This document shows, one piece after another, positions 29,152-37,578 of a stretch of DNA of 64,000 nucleotides. Every line of letters begins with the position of its first letter. Position 1 is the first letter of the stretch. The translations under genes were made by a program, and so were the position numbers. The DNA is taken from positions 496,001 through 560,000 of the forward strand of contig CAWFPR010000005.1 in NCBI GenBank assembly GCA_963817635.1, in the 5' to 3' direction. Source of the DNA: CAWFPR01 sp963817635. GTDB lineage: Bacteria > Acidobacteriota > Vicinamibacteria > Vicinamibacterales > 2-12-FULL-66-21. The notes under the pieces are model-generated. The model searched no databases. It was not told the DNA's origin and worked only from the letters and a program-made list of their open reading frames with translations.

Positions 29152-29886
29152 GGTGCCGGCCGCCATCGACGCGGATCGTCTCGCCCGTGACGAAGTCGGA
29201 TCTCGAGCAGGAAGATCACGGCCTTCGCGATTTCGCCTTCGCCGCCCCATCTGCCGACGGGCGTCGCGGCTTCCACGCCCTGCGACTCCTCGTCGGTCGT
29301 CCCCTCCGGTGCCACGATGGGGCCGGGGGCGATCGCGTTGACGAGAATCTGATCGGCCGCCAGCTCCAGGGCGAGCCCTTCGGTGAGCCCGACGACACCG
29401 CGCTTGGCGACGTAGTACGGCAGGAATCCCTTGTAGCGCGGCCGGCCGCTCGCAGCCACCCAGTCGGAGAAATTGACGATGCGTCCTCCGCCGGCGGCCC
29501 GCAGGTGCGGCACCGCAGCGCGCGCGCAGAGAAACGCCGCCTTGAGATCGACATCGACAACCCTGTCCCACGCGGCCTCGTCGGTCTGGTCGAATGGAAC
29601 CGGCGCGTAGACGGACGCCATGTTCAGGAGCGCGTCGAGGCGCCCCAGCGCGCCGGCGGCACTGGCGACCAGGGCCTGGCACTCCGCAGGTCGTGACAGA
29701 TCGGCCTGGAACAGGAACGCGCGACGCCCCGCGGCGCGAATCGCCTCGGCGGCGGTCTCCGCCTCGCGCTTCGAGCGGTTGAACGACAAGCGCGACGTCC
29801 ATCCCGCGCGTCGCGAGCGCGGCGGCCACGGCCGCGCCTATCCGTTTGCCGCCGGTGATGAGGACTGCGCGCTCGGTAAGCTGCAT
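29144..29886 (-). CDS. Short-chain dehydrogenase/reductase, pteridine reductase-like (frameshifted)
   Basis: About 247 residues. The N-terminal TGGKRIGAAVAAALA is the TGxxxRxG dinucleotide motif seen in pteridine reductase and FolM-type SDRs. The frame breaks near 29785 by one extra T (ALSFNRSKREAE resumes). The catalytic Ser is in IVNFSDW and Tyr/Lys in YYVAKRGVVGLTEGLALE. A second break near 29190, one extra A, restores the normal end SDFVTGETIRVDGGRHLK with TAG at 29144-29146, overlapping the aminotransferase stop by eight bases. It uses NAD(P)H; the substrate may be a pterin or another carbonyl. Confidence 0.83.
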
Positions 29887-29890
29887 GGCG

Positions 29891-30556
29891 TCAGGCTTCG
29901 ATCCGTCCGATGAGCACGATCCCGAATCGCAGCGGTGTGGCTGGCTTTCCAGCCTGGGCGCAGGGCACCTCCACCACGATCGAGGAATGACCGAGTTCGG
30001 TCTTGTGTGTCGCCAGCATGGCTTCGCCCGTCTCCGGCGGGTCGATGCTCCAGACAGCCGGGTGCGAGCCGCCGATGGTGTGTTTCGACAGATCGACGGC
30101 GCCGTCGTGGCCGACCGGCGGAACGGAGGTGTCGAGAGCGGCCGGGATCAACAGCAGGAAATCCCGGAACGGAGACGTGCCGAGATGGTCGCCGTTGTCC
30201 GGCTGGACGCCGTACCGGAGGGTGTAGACGCCAGCCTTGATGATGCGGCCACGAATATCACGGAAATCAGCGTCGAGCCGGACGGCACCGACGAGCGCCC
30301 CTTCCTCCACCGCGGCCCACGCCGGCGTGGCGCCGGCGTCGAGCGACCGGACCCACCAGAAGTCGAGCGTGACGCCATTGACCACCGCCCGGACGCCGCC
30401 CGCCGCGAGGGCGGCGCTCACAGGCGCCGCGAATGCAGGGGGAACCGGGTCCGTGTGAAGGTGCGCCTCGATCCCCTGGAACGCCGCGAGCGAAACCCCG
30501 GTCCACGCGAGCAGGAGGATCACGGAAGAGGCCTGCGGGCCTACTGATCGCAGCAT
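29891..30556 (-). CDS. Exported hypothetical protein, DUF2911-like
   Basis: 221 residues from ATG 30556 (MLRSVGPQASSVILLLAWTG), with a signal peptide ending near LAAFQG. The mature part is beta-rich with AGVYTLRYG and a FRDFLLLIP strand similar to proteins annotated DUF2911 in Acidobacteriota. No catalytic residues are recognisable. It sits between the Cys-rich gene (30541 end, overlapping by 16 bases) and the SDR gene, all on the minus strand, so it may be the distal part of the molybdenum hydroxylase transcript. Confidence 0.62.
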   Translation of the reverse strand: MLRSVGPQASSVILLLAWTGVSLAAFQGIEAHLHTDPVPPAFAAPVSAALAAGGVRAVVNGVTLDFWWVRSLDAGATPAWAAVEEGALVGAVRLDADFRDIRGRIIKAGVYTLRYGVQPDNGDHLGTSPFRDFLLLIPAALDTSVPPVGHDGAVDLSKHTIGGSHPAVWSIDPPETGEAMLATHKTELGHSSIVVEVPCAQAGKPATPLRFGIVLIGRIEA

Positions 30557-30774
30557 CCGCGGCCTTTGCCGCAGGCCTCCGGTCCGACGGGCTGGCCGTC
30601 GGGCCCGAACGCCTTCTGGGTGCACACGCACCAGAACGACGTGGCCTCGATGTGGTCGGCGAATTCGAACGGATCGGCGACCGCCGAGTCGTCCGTGACG
30701 TACATCCCCTTATGGCGCAGGTGGCTGCACTGCATCGGCGTGACGTGACGTGAGGACAAAGTCGGGTGGCTCAT
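30541..30774 (-). CDS. Small Cys-rich protein (77 aa) at the end of the molybdenum hydroxylase operon
   Basis: The start ATG 30774 overlaps the stop of the FAD subunit gene as ATGA, indicating translational coupling. Six Cys lie at residues 16, 49, 51, 68, 74 and 75, with a CxC (FWCVCTQ) and a CGKGRGCC tail, suggesting metal or cluster binding. No signal peptide. I do not know a function. Its place directly after the three hydroxylase subunits suggests a maturation, electron-transfer or regulatory partner (inference). Confidence 0.7.
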   Translation of the reverse strand: MSHPTLSSRHVTPMQCSHLRHKGMYVTDDSAVADPFEFADHIEATSFWCVCTQKAFGPDGQPVGPEACGKGRGCCDQ

Positions 30775-31755
30775 ACGACCTTCACCCCTCCGGCCTTCAG
30801 GATCGCGCGCTTGACGGCGGTCCGCGCAATCTGGACCTTGTACCCGTTCTGTGACATGGGCTTCGCAGACGCGATCGCCGCATCCGCCGCCGCCATGGCG
30901 GCATCTTCGCCCAGGGGCTTCCCGGCCAGCGCCGATTCCGCCGCGGCCGAGCGCCAGGGGATCGGGGCGACGGCACCCATCACGATGCGCGCGGACCGGA
31001 TGGTCTGGCCGTTCATCAGGAGCGCAACCGACGCCGTGGCGAGCGGCCAGTCGTGCGACTGTTTGTAGCGCACTTCGTAGGTCGCGTTCTTCGAACTGCC
31101 TGGCGCCGGCACGAGCACGTGCGTCAGGAGTTCGTTCGGCGCGAGGACGGTCTCGCCGAAGAGGTTCCGGTCCGGCATCTGGTAGTAGTCGCCTGCCGCG
31201 AATTTCACGCTCGCCGGCCGGCCCGACCACCCGGAAGCGTGCGTTCAGCGCGACAGCCGGAACCGCCAGACTCGACGGATGGACGATGTGGCAGGGCCCG
31301 TCGCCGAAGATCGCGTGATACAGGTTCTCGCCTTCGACGGCGAAGCAGCGCGCGCCGCCCTTCTTCAGGCACGCGAACTCCTCGTTGCGGAAGTACCAGC
31401 AGCGCGGACGCTGGTTCAGGTTGCCGCCCACGGTGCCGACGTTGCGAATCTGCGGCGTGCCGACATCCTCCGCCGCCTGCGCCAGCGCGGGAAAGCTGCG
31501 CTGGACGTCCGCGTGCGCGGCAAGCTCTGCGAGCGTGACCGCCGACCCGATGCGCAGGCCGCCATCCGGCGTCCTGGCGATCGTCCGGTCGAGATGCTTC
31601 ACGTTGACCAGCCGCTCGGGATCGGCAACGTAGTCTTTCATCATCCCGAGCAGGTCCATGCCGCCGGCCAGCGGCAGCATGCGCCCCCGTTCGGGGCCGA
31701 GCGCGGCAATCGCTTCCTTCTCGTTGGCGGCGTTGACGTACGCAAAGGCCTTCAC
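30771..31755 (-). CDS. Molybdenum hydroxylase FAD-binding subunit (XdhB/PaoB-like, frameshifted)
   Basis: About 328 residues from GTG 31755 (VKAFAYVNAANEKEAIAALG) with AGGAGG upstream; the GTG overlaps the preceding stop as GTGA. FAD-binding elements: LPLAGGMDLLGMMKDYV, VNVKHLD, PQIRNVGTVGGNLNQRPRCWYFR. A Cys-rich loop (CLKKGGARCFA) resembles the extra [4Fe-4S] insertion of PaoB/HcrB-type subunits. Near 31210 one extra C shifts the frame (GE joins VKFAAGDYYQMPDRNLFGE). The C-terminal CO_deh_flav_C region is intact. It passes electrons between the [2Fe-2S] subunit and an acceptor. Confidence 0.87.
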
Positions 31756-33977
31756 AGCGTGCCTCCTGCCTTCTCTGCGTTCAGCGCGGCGAGCACCACC
31801 GCCGGGGTCAGCGGCAGGCTGCGCACCCGGACGCCGATCGCGTTCGCGATGGCGTTGCCCACGGCGGCGGCCGTCGAGATGACAGGAGGCTCGCCGAGGC
31901 CGACCGGCCCGCGTTCCGGCTGGTCCATCAGGGTGATGTCGATCTCGGGAATGTCGGACATGCCCGGCAGAAGATAGAACTCCATGTTGGGGTTCACCAT
32001 CTGCGCGGTGTTCCGGTCGAGAATACGGTGTTCGAACAGCGCGAAGCCGAGGCCCATGATGATCCCGCCGTAGACCTGGCTTTCGGCCGTCAGCTTGTCG
32101 ACGATCATGCCGCAGTCCTGCACGCACACGATCTTCTTCACGCGCGTGATGCCGGTTTCGATGTCCACTTCGACGTCGGCGAACTGCACGCCGCTCGTGC
32201 CGCGCGACGACAGGCCCTGCTGCCATGCGCCTTCGACGCTGATCGGCTGCACGCCCAGGAGCTTGCACGCGTCCTTCCAGGCCATCCCCTTCGACGGGTC
32301 ACCCTTGACGTGGACCCGGCCGCTGGATGCCGCCAGGCTCGCCGGCTCGACGCCCAGCGAGGGCGCGACCTTCGCGAACAACTGGTCGAGCGCGTTCGCG
32401 CACGCGACCCGCACGGTGGGAGAAATCGATCCGACCGTGACGCTGCCGCCGCTGCCGGGCGCATACGGGTAGTCGCTGCGTCCGATTTCCGCTTTGACCC
32501 CGCCGAGCGGCAGGCCCATCGTTTCGGCGGCGATCATCGTCACCAGCGTCCGCGTGCCCGTGCCGATGTCCTGCGTGCCGATGCGGGCGACGACCCCACC
32601 GTCGGGGTTGATCTCGCAGATTGCGCGCGTGCGGTTGACGCCGGATCCGGCCCAGACGTTGCCGGCGCAGCCGAGGCCGCGCTTGATCGGTCCCGACGCG
32701 GCATCACCCGTGGGATGCCGGCTGCTCCAGCCGATCTTCTGCGCCGCCATCGGAAAGTACTTCCGCCACTGCTGGTTCGGAAGATCCTGACCGTCGGCAG
32801 GGGTCGGCGGGAGGTTGCGCAGACGCAGCTCCAGGGGATCCATCCGCAGGCGATCGGCAAGCTCGTCGATCACGATTTCGGTGATGAACGACGCCTGCGG
32901 ATGGCCCGGTGCGCGCATGGCGCGCTGCGGACCGGCGGTGGTAAAGGCATCGCGGTGCCGCTGACGCCTGCTGGGAAACACGTAGATCGGATAGGGGACG
33001 GAAAAACCGGCGCCCTGACCCGCGCCGCCCGTGCCCCAGGTTTCCGCATCGAACGCGACGAACTTGCCCTGGGCATCCACGCCCGCCCGGACTTTCGCGT
33101 ACGCGGACGGCCGGTTGCCGGTGACGAGATGCTCTTCCTTGCGATTGAGCATCAGCTTGACCGGCGCGGCCGCCGCCTTCGCGAGCCGCGCCGCAATGAC
33201 CACCTGCACGTCGAGGCCGAGCTTGCTGCCGAAGCCTCCGCCCATGTAGTCGGTGATGACGTGGACGTCGCTCTGCTGGATCTCGAGCGCCCGCGCCAGA
33301 CCTTCCTTGGTCGCCTGCACCGCCTGGGTCGACACAAAGGCCGTGAGCTGATCGCCATCCCACTCGCAGACGCCGCCGTGGGTCTCGAGGCTCGTGTGGG
33401 TCTGCACCTGCGTCGAGTACAGGCCTTCGACGACGTGAGCGGCGGAGGTCAGGGCGGCGTCGATGTCCACGCCCTTCGGATCTTCCGAGAGGCGCTCGCC
33501 GCTGGTGTTCCCCTGCTCGAACACCTTCGGCGCATTCGGGTTCATCGCCTGCTCAGGGGTCGCGAGCACGGGCAGCATCTGGTACTCGACCGTGATCAGC
33601 CGGACCGCGTCCTCCGCAACTTCCTCGGTCGTGGCCGCGACGGCGGCGATTTCCTCGCCCTGGTACCAGACCGTCCCATTCGGGCTTCCGGGTTCCTTGA
33701 GCACGAGCGCGGCCTTGACGCCCGGAAGACTCCTGGCGGCGGCCAGATCCACGCGTTTGATCGTGGCGTGCGGGTGCGGCGAGCTCACGAGCCGGCCGTA
33801 GAGCATCCCCGGGCGCATCAAATCGTAGGTGTACTTCGCCTTGCCCTGTGCCTTGTCGGGCCCGTCGATGCGCTTGACCGAGTGGCCGAGGAACTGACGG
33901 TCCGTCACCGACGGCCAGGTGCGCACGGGGCCGGTCGCCTGCGGAGCCGGATTGTCGGGGCGCTGTTGGTTATCCAC
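31752..33977 (-). CDS. Molybdenum hydroxylase molybdopterin-binding subunit (xanthine/aldehyde dehydrogenase family)
   Basis: 741 residues, intact. N-terminal domain SVKRIDGPDKAQGKAKYTYDLM; the large Ald_Xan_dh_C2 region contains MGGGFGSKLG, TAGPQRAMRAPGHPQ, GTQDIGTGTRT and the C-terminal GPVGLGEPPV, whose Glu is the conserved catalytic base. It binds Mo-pterin (probably the cytosine dinucleotide form, as in PaoC). Oxidises aldehydes or N-heterocycles with water-derived oxygen; the substrate is not predictable. The gene overlaps its upstream [2Fe-2S] neighbour by eight bases and its downstream FAD partner by four. Confidence 0.92.
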   Translation of the reverse strand: MDNQQRPDNPAPQATGPVRTWPSVTDRQFLGHSVKRIDGPDKAQGKAKYTYDLMRPGMLYGRLVSSPHPHATIKRVDLAAARSLPGVKAALVLKEPGSPNGTVWYQGEEIAAVAATTEEVAEDAVRLITVEYQMLPVLATPEQAMNPNAPKVFEQGNTSGERLSEDPKGVDIDAALTSAAHVVEGLYSTQVQTHTSLETHGGVCEWDGDQLTAFVSTQAVQATKEGLARALEIQQSDVHVITDYMGGGFGSKLGLDVQVVIAARLAKAAAAPVKLMLNRKEEHLVTGNRPSAYAKVRAGVDAQGKFVAFDAETWGTGGAGQGAGFSVPYPIYVFPSRRQRHRDAFTTAGPQRAMRAPGHPQASFITEIVIDELADRLRMDPLELRLRNLPPTPADGQDLPNQQWRKYFPMAAQKIGWSSRHPTGDAASGPIKRGLGCAGNVWAGSGVNRTRAICEINPDGGVVARIGTQDIGTGTRTLVTMIAAETMGLPLGGVKAEIGRSDYPYAPGSGGSVTVGSISPTVRVACANALDQLFAKVAPSLGVEPASLAASSGRVHVKGDPSKGMAWKDACKLLGVQPISVEGAWQQGLSSRGTSGVQFADVEVDIETGITRVKKIVCVQDCGMIVDKLTAESQVYGGIIMGLGFALFEHRILDRNTAQMVNPNMEFYLLPGMSDIPEIDITLMDQPERGPVGLGEPPVISTAAAVGNAIANAIGVRVRSLPLTPAVVLAALNAEKAGGTL

Positions 33978-34680
33978 GCTTCACCCCATTTCCTGAGTGC
34001 GCGTGGGGCCCCACCCCCACGCGCTCGCGCGCCGCGGCCCCTTCGGGGCTGGCTTCCAGCGCGGCGCGCTGGCCGCGGGCGCCGCTTGATTTCGGATCCA
34101 GCGCCGCCTCGAGCACGCGCGGGTAGGTGCCGCAGCGACAGATATTGCCGTCGAGCGCCTTTCTCGCCTGCTCGCGCGTCGGCTTCGGGTTTTTCTCCAG
34201 GAGCGCGACGGTCGCGGTCACGAAGCCCGGCGTGCAGAACCCGCACATCAGGCCATCGTGCTCGCAGAAGGCCTGCTGCACCGGGTGCATCACCGTACCT
34301 TCCGCGAGGCCTTCGACCGTCCGGATCATCTTTCCCTGCATCTCGATCGCAAGCGTCGAGCACGCATAGATGGTCTTGCCGTCCACGATCATCGTGCACG
34401 CGCCGCACGCCCCGCGGTCGCACACCCGCTTGACGCCCGTGATGTTCAGACGGTTGCGCACGGCGTCGAGGAGCGTCACGCGCGGCTCGACCTCGAGCCG
34501 ATGGACGGTGCCGTTGATATTGAGCTGAATCGGGACCGCGCCAGGCCCTATGGCGTTGACGCCCTGCGCCTGGGCGATGCGGCCGGACCCGAGCACGCCG
34601 GCGGCGACGCCGCTGGCGCCAACGGTCTTCAGGAACGTGCGGCGGCTGAAGCCGGATTCGTTTTTCTTTTTCGAAGCCAT
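33970..34680 (-). CDS. Molybdenum hydroxylase [2Fe-2S] subunit with Tat signal (PaoA-like)
   Basis: 236 residues from ATG 34680 (MASKKKNESGFSRRTFLKTVG), preceded by GAGGTCCC. The twin-arginine motif SRRTFLK and ASGVAAG core direct export of the folded complex. The ferredoxin domain has CDRGACGACTMIVDG...YAC and the helical domain GLMCGFCTPGF...NICRCGTYPR, which ligate two [2Fe-2S] clusters. The C-terminal 40 residues (GARGQRAALEAS...) are a basic extension. It is the first gene of the hydroxylase operon. A TATACT hexamer lies about 25 bases before the start. Confidence 0.92.
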   Translation of the reverse strand: MASKKKNESGFSRRTFLKTVGASGVAAGVLGSGRIAQAQGVNAIGPGAVPIQLNINGTVHRLEVEPRVTLLDAVRNRLNITGVKRVCDRGACGACTMIVDGKTIYACSTLAIEMQGKMIRTVEGLAEGTVMHPVQQAFCEHDGLMCGFCTPGFVTATVALLEKNPKPTREQARKALDGNICRCGTYPRVLEAALDPKSSGARGQRAALEASPEGAAARERVGVGPHAHSGNGVKRG

Positions 34681-34720
34681 TGATGGGACCTCGTTCTGAG
34701 AGGTGCCAGTATATCGCCTG

Positions 34721-35596
34721 TCAGTCGCGAGGCAACGTCTGCCGATGCCCGAAGAAGCTCGACCATGGAGACCGCGCCGCCATGCGACGCTCCGCGGTCC
34801 TGATGGTGAAGATCTTCGGGTCGAGCCTGGGGCTGACTTCGTCCCATTCGAGCGGCATCGAGACCGGCGCGCCCGGGCGCCATCGAACGGAGAACGGCGG
34901 CACGATGGTCTGGCCCGATGCGTTGCGCGCAACACCGAGATACAGGGGCGCCTTTCGCTTCGCCTTCCTCGCCTCGACCGTCACGAGCCTGGGGTACTGC
35001 GCCGCCATCTCGGCGGCGATGCGTGCCGCGTAGGCGCGCACCCGCTCCTCATTCGCGCCGCGCCGCAGCGGGACGAACACGTGCAGGCCGCGGCCGCCGG
35101 ACGTCTTCACGTAGCCTTCGAGACCGTGATCCTCGAGCTTCGCGCGCAGCAGCGGCGCAACCCGCGCGGCCGACCCGAACCCGTCCGCGGGGTCCAGATC
35201 GAAGGCGAGCCAGTCCGGCTTGTCGAGCTGATCGAGGCGGCTGTTGGTCACGTGCATCGCGATGCACCCGAGGTTCACGAGCGCCAGCAGCGTCTTGCGC
35301 GTCCCGCCGACGATGTAGTCGAGGTCGCAGCCGGCTGAAGGCGCGGACAGACGTACGGTGGAAACCCCATCGGGGAGGTCGTCCGGGGCGTGCGTCTGGT
35401 AGGACCACGACGGCCGGATGCCTTCCGGGCAGCGCTCCAGGGTCAGCGCCCGGCCGCGCATCCAGGGCAGGAGATGACGGGAAATACGCGCGTAGAATTG
35501 CGCGAGATCGAGCTTGGTCAGCCCTTCGTCAGGCCAGAACGCCCTGGAGGGGTCCGTGATGACGGCGCCGCCGAGCCGCACGCCTGGATTCGTCAC
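34721..35596 (-). CDS. Stand-alone LigD-type polymerase/primase domain protein (NHEJ)
   Basis: 291 residues from GTG 35596, overlapping the DoxX stop as GTGA. AEP-superfamily PolDom features are present: ITDPSRAFWPDEGLTKLDLAQFY, SAGCDLDYIVGG, LVNLGCIAMHVTNS, FDLDPADG (catalytic DxD) and TSGGRGLHVFVPL. No ligase or phosphoesterase domain is fused and no Ku or ligase gene lies in the window. Such proteins extend or fill ends in non-homologous end joining. The segment after ERCPEG is short compared with canonical LigD. The longer frame to 36097 is antisense-like noise over DoxX. Confidence 0.87.
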   Translation of the reverse strand: MTNPGVRLGGAVITDPSRAFWPDEGLTKLDLAQFYARISRHLLPWMRGRALTLERCPEGIRPSWSYQTHAPDDLPDGVSTVRLSAPSAGCDLDYIVGGTRKTLLALVNLGCIAMHVTNSRLDQLDKPDWLAFDLDPADGFGSAARVAPLLRAKLEDHGLEGYVKTSGGRGLHVFVPLRRGANEERVRAYAARIAAEMAAQYPRLVTVEARKAKRKAPLYLGVARNASGQTIVPPFSVRWRPGAPVSMPLEWDEVSPRLDPKIFTIRTAERRMAARSPWSSFFGHRQTLPRD

Positions 35597-36042
35597 ACCT
35601 TGCCAGCCCGGAGGCGGGCACGACCATACGCTTCGGCCTCCGCTGAGCGGGCACGCCGACCGTCGATGGAGAAGGCACCCGGGCCGGTGAGCATCAGGCA
35701 GATGAGGGTGCCGAGCAGCACGACCGCGTATTCGTAGCCGGCCGGCAGGAAGAACCCGCCCGCCAGGTGGACCTTCCAGATCGCCACGGCCATGTCGATC
35801 GCCAGCGCGAGGGCGGCAAAGAGCGTGAGGGCGCCCAGGATCAGCATCAGGCCGCCTCCGAACTCCACCAGCCCGACGAGCACGGCGAGCGGGAATCCAG
35901 GCCCGAGACCGAGCTGACCCAGGAACGCCGCCGTGCCCGACAGACCAGGCCCGCCCCAGATGCCGAACAACTTCTGCGCGCCGTGCCCGACGAAGATCGC
36001 GCCAACGGCCAGACGCAGCACCGCCGGCCCGTAGGGGTACAT
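35593..36042 (-). CDS. DoxX family membrane protein
   Basis: 149 residues with four predicted TM helices (AVGAIFVGHGAQKLFG, GLVEFGGGLMLILGALTLFAAL, ALAIDMAVAIWKV, VLLGTLICLMLTG). AIFVGHGAQKLFGIWGG is the DoxX/YphA signature. A Shine-Dalgarno (GGGGAGGCG) precedes ATG 36042. DoxX proteins are inner-membrane proteins linked to redox or thiol stress. Coupling to the downstream LigD-like polymerase gene is notable but may simply be operon packing. Confidence 0.88.
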   Translation of the reverse strand: MYPYGPAVLRLAVGAIFVGHGAQKLFGIWGGPGLSGTAAFLGQLGLGPGFPLAVLVGLVEFGGGLMLILGALTLFAALALAIDMAVAIWKVHLAGGFFLPAGYEYAVVLLGTLICLMLTGPGAFSIDGRRARSAEAEAYGRARLRAGKV

Positions 36043-36182
36043 CCGGACGCCTCCCCGCGGGCGGCGACCAACCGCCCGCCACCCGTCGCGCAGTCACTCA
36101 CGGCGGGCAATGTGCCGTATTGTGCCACTCTTTGCGGGACGAAAGTACAGTATTCTCGCGCTCCAACACGTGAGTTTCGCGG

Positions 36183-36202
36183 CGTCCTGCGTCAGCAGGA
36201 CG
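36183..36202 (+). promoter_or_regulatory. Leader hairpin upstream of the class V aminotransferase
   Basis: CGTCCTGC, a 4-base loop and GCAGGACG form an 8-bp perfect stem ending 26 bases before the ATG at 36229 and just before the GAAAGGA ribosome site. No T tract follows, so it is a possible mRNA structure rather than a terminator. Confidence 0.35.
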
Positions 36203-36228
36203 TTCGATCGCCGACGAAAGGACCCGAC

Positions 36229-37509
36229 ATGTACACGCGACGCACGTTCCTCCAGACCACGGGTGCGGCGATCGCCGCCTTTGGCAACGACGGGCTCGCG
36301 CGCGTCGCCGCGGCCGCGCGTGCCGTCGACGGCGTACCCGCCGGCGACGTCGCGACCGACGAGAATTTCTGGCGCGAAATCCAGGAGTCGTTCACGCTCG
36401 ATCGGACGCTGATCAATCTGAACAACGGCGGCTGCTGCCCGAGCCCGCGCGTCGTCCACGAGGCGTTCAAGAGGTACCTGGATCTGTCCAACGAGGCACC
36501 CGTGTACCACATGTGGACGATTCTCGAACCGAACGTCGAGACCGTGCGCCGCAACCTCGCGGCAGAGTTCGGCTGCGACCCGGAGGAGATGGCGATCACG
36601 CGGAATGCGAGCGAGGCGCTGCAGATCGTGGAACTCGGCCTCGACCTCAAACCAGGCGACGAGGTGCTGACGACCAACCAGGACTATCCCCGCATGCTCG
36701 ATACCTGGCAGCAGCGCGTCAAACGCGAGGGCATCAGGCTGACGGAGATTTCGTTCCCCGTCCCCCCGCCGTCGATGGACGACCTTGCCAACCGGCTGAT
36801 TGCCGCCATCACGCCGGCGACCAGGGTCATCCATTTCTGTCACATCACGAACCTGACCGGGCAGATTTTCCCCGTGAAGAAGATCTGCGACGAGGCGCGC
36901 CGCCGCGGTATCCGGACGGTGGTGGACGGCGCGCACGCCTTCGCCCACTTCCCCGCCAGGGTGACCGAGCTCGGCTGCGACTACTACGGCACGAGCCTGC
37001 ACAAGTGGCTGCTCGCGCCGATCGGCACCGGCTTCCTCTACGTACGCCGCGAGCACATTCCGGCGCTCTGGCCGCTCACGCCGGCAGGCGATCCACACCG
37101 CGACAACATCCGGAAGTTCGAGGAGATTGGCACGCACCCGGCCGCCAACCACAATGCGATCGGCGAGGCGCTGGCCTTTCATCAGGGCATCGGCATCGAA
37201 CGCAAGGCGGCGCGCCTGCGATACTTGCGCGACCGCTGGGCGAAGCGGCTGGTGGCGAACCCGAAGTTCCGCCTGCACACGAGCCTCGATCCCGCCCAGT
37301 CGTGCGCGATCGCCAACGTGCAGATCGCCGGCGTGCCGACCCGCAAGCTGGTGACGAAGCTGTGGGACGCGTGGCGCATCATCGCGACGCCGATCGTGCA
37401 CCCCGAATTCGAAGGCCTGCGCGTGACGCCGAACGTCTACACGACGCTCGCCGAGATCGACACGTTCGCGTCAGCGATGGAGGAGATTGCGGCGAAGGGC
37501 CTGGACTAG
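36229..37509 (+). CDS. Class V aminotransferase / isopenicillin N epimerase-like protein with Tat-type signal
   Basis: 426 residues from ATG 36229 with GAAAGGA upstream. The N-terminus MYTRRTFLQTTGAAIAAFG is a Tat-type signal, implying an exported PLP enzyme. The core includes NNGGCCPSPRVVHEAF, RNASEALQIVELGLDLKPGDEVLTTNQDYPRM, VVDGAHAFAHFP (PLP ring Asp) and the Schiff-base Lys in YGTSLHKWLLAPIGTGFLYV. The N-terminal half contains the NNGG motif seen in isopenicillin-N-epimerase-like enzymes. The substrate is unknown. Not obviously in an operon. Confidence 0.88.
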   Translation: MYTRRTFLQTTGAAIAAFGNDGLARVAAAARAVDGVPAGDVATDENFWREIQESFTLDRTLINLNNGGCCPSPRVVHEAFKRYLDLSNEAPVYHMWTILEPNVETVRRNLAAEFGCDPEEMAITRNASEALQIVELGLDLKPGDEVLTTNQDYPRMLDTWQQRVKREGIRLTEISFPVPPPSMDDLANRLIAAITPATRVIHFCHITNLTGQIFPVKKICDEARRRGIRTVVDGAHAFAHFPARVTELGCDYYGTSLHKWLLAPIGTGFLYVRREHIPALWPLTPAGDPHRDNIRKFEEIGTHPAANHNAIGEALAFHQGIGIERKAARLRYLRDRWAKRLVANPKFRLHTSLDPAQSCAIANVQIAGVPTRKLVTKLWDAWRIIATPIVHPEFEGLRVTPNVYTTLAEIDTFASAMEEIAAKGLD

Positions 37510-37578
37510 ACGGCCGTGCGCCTTGGCGCAGCAGGTGACCCGTCGCGAGCGATCTCGGTCGCGGCCCCGACTGGTCCT

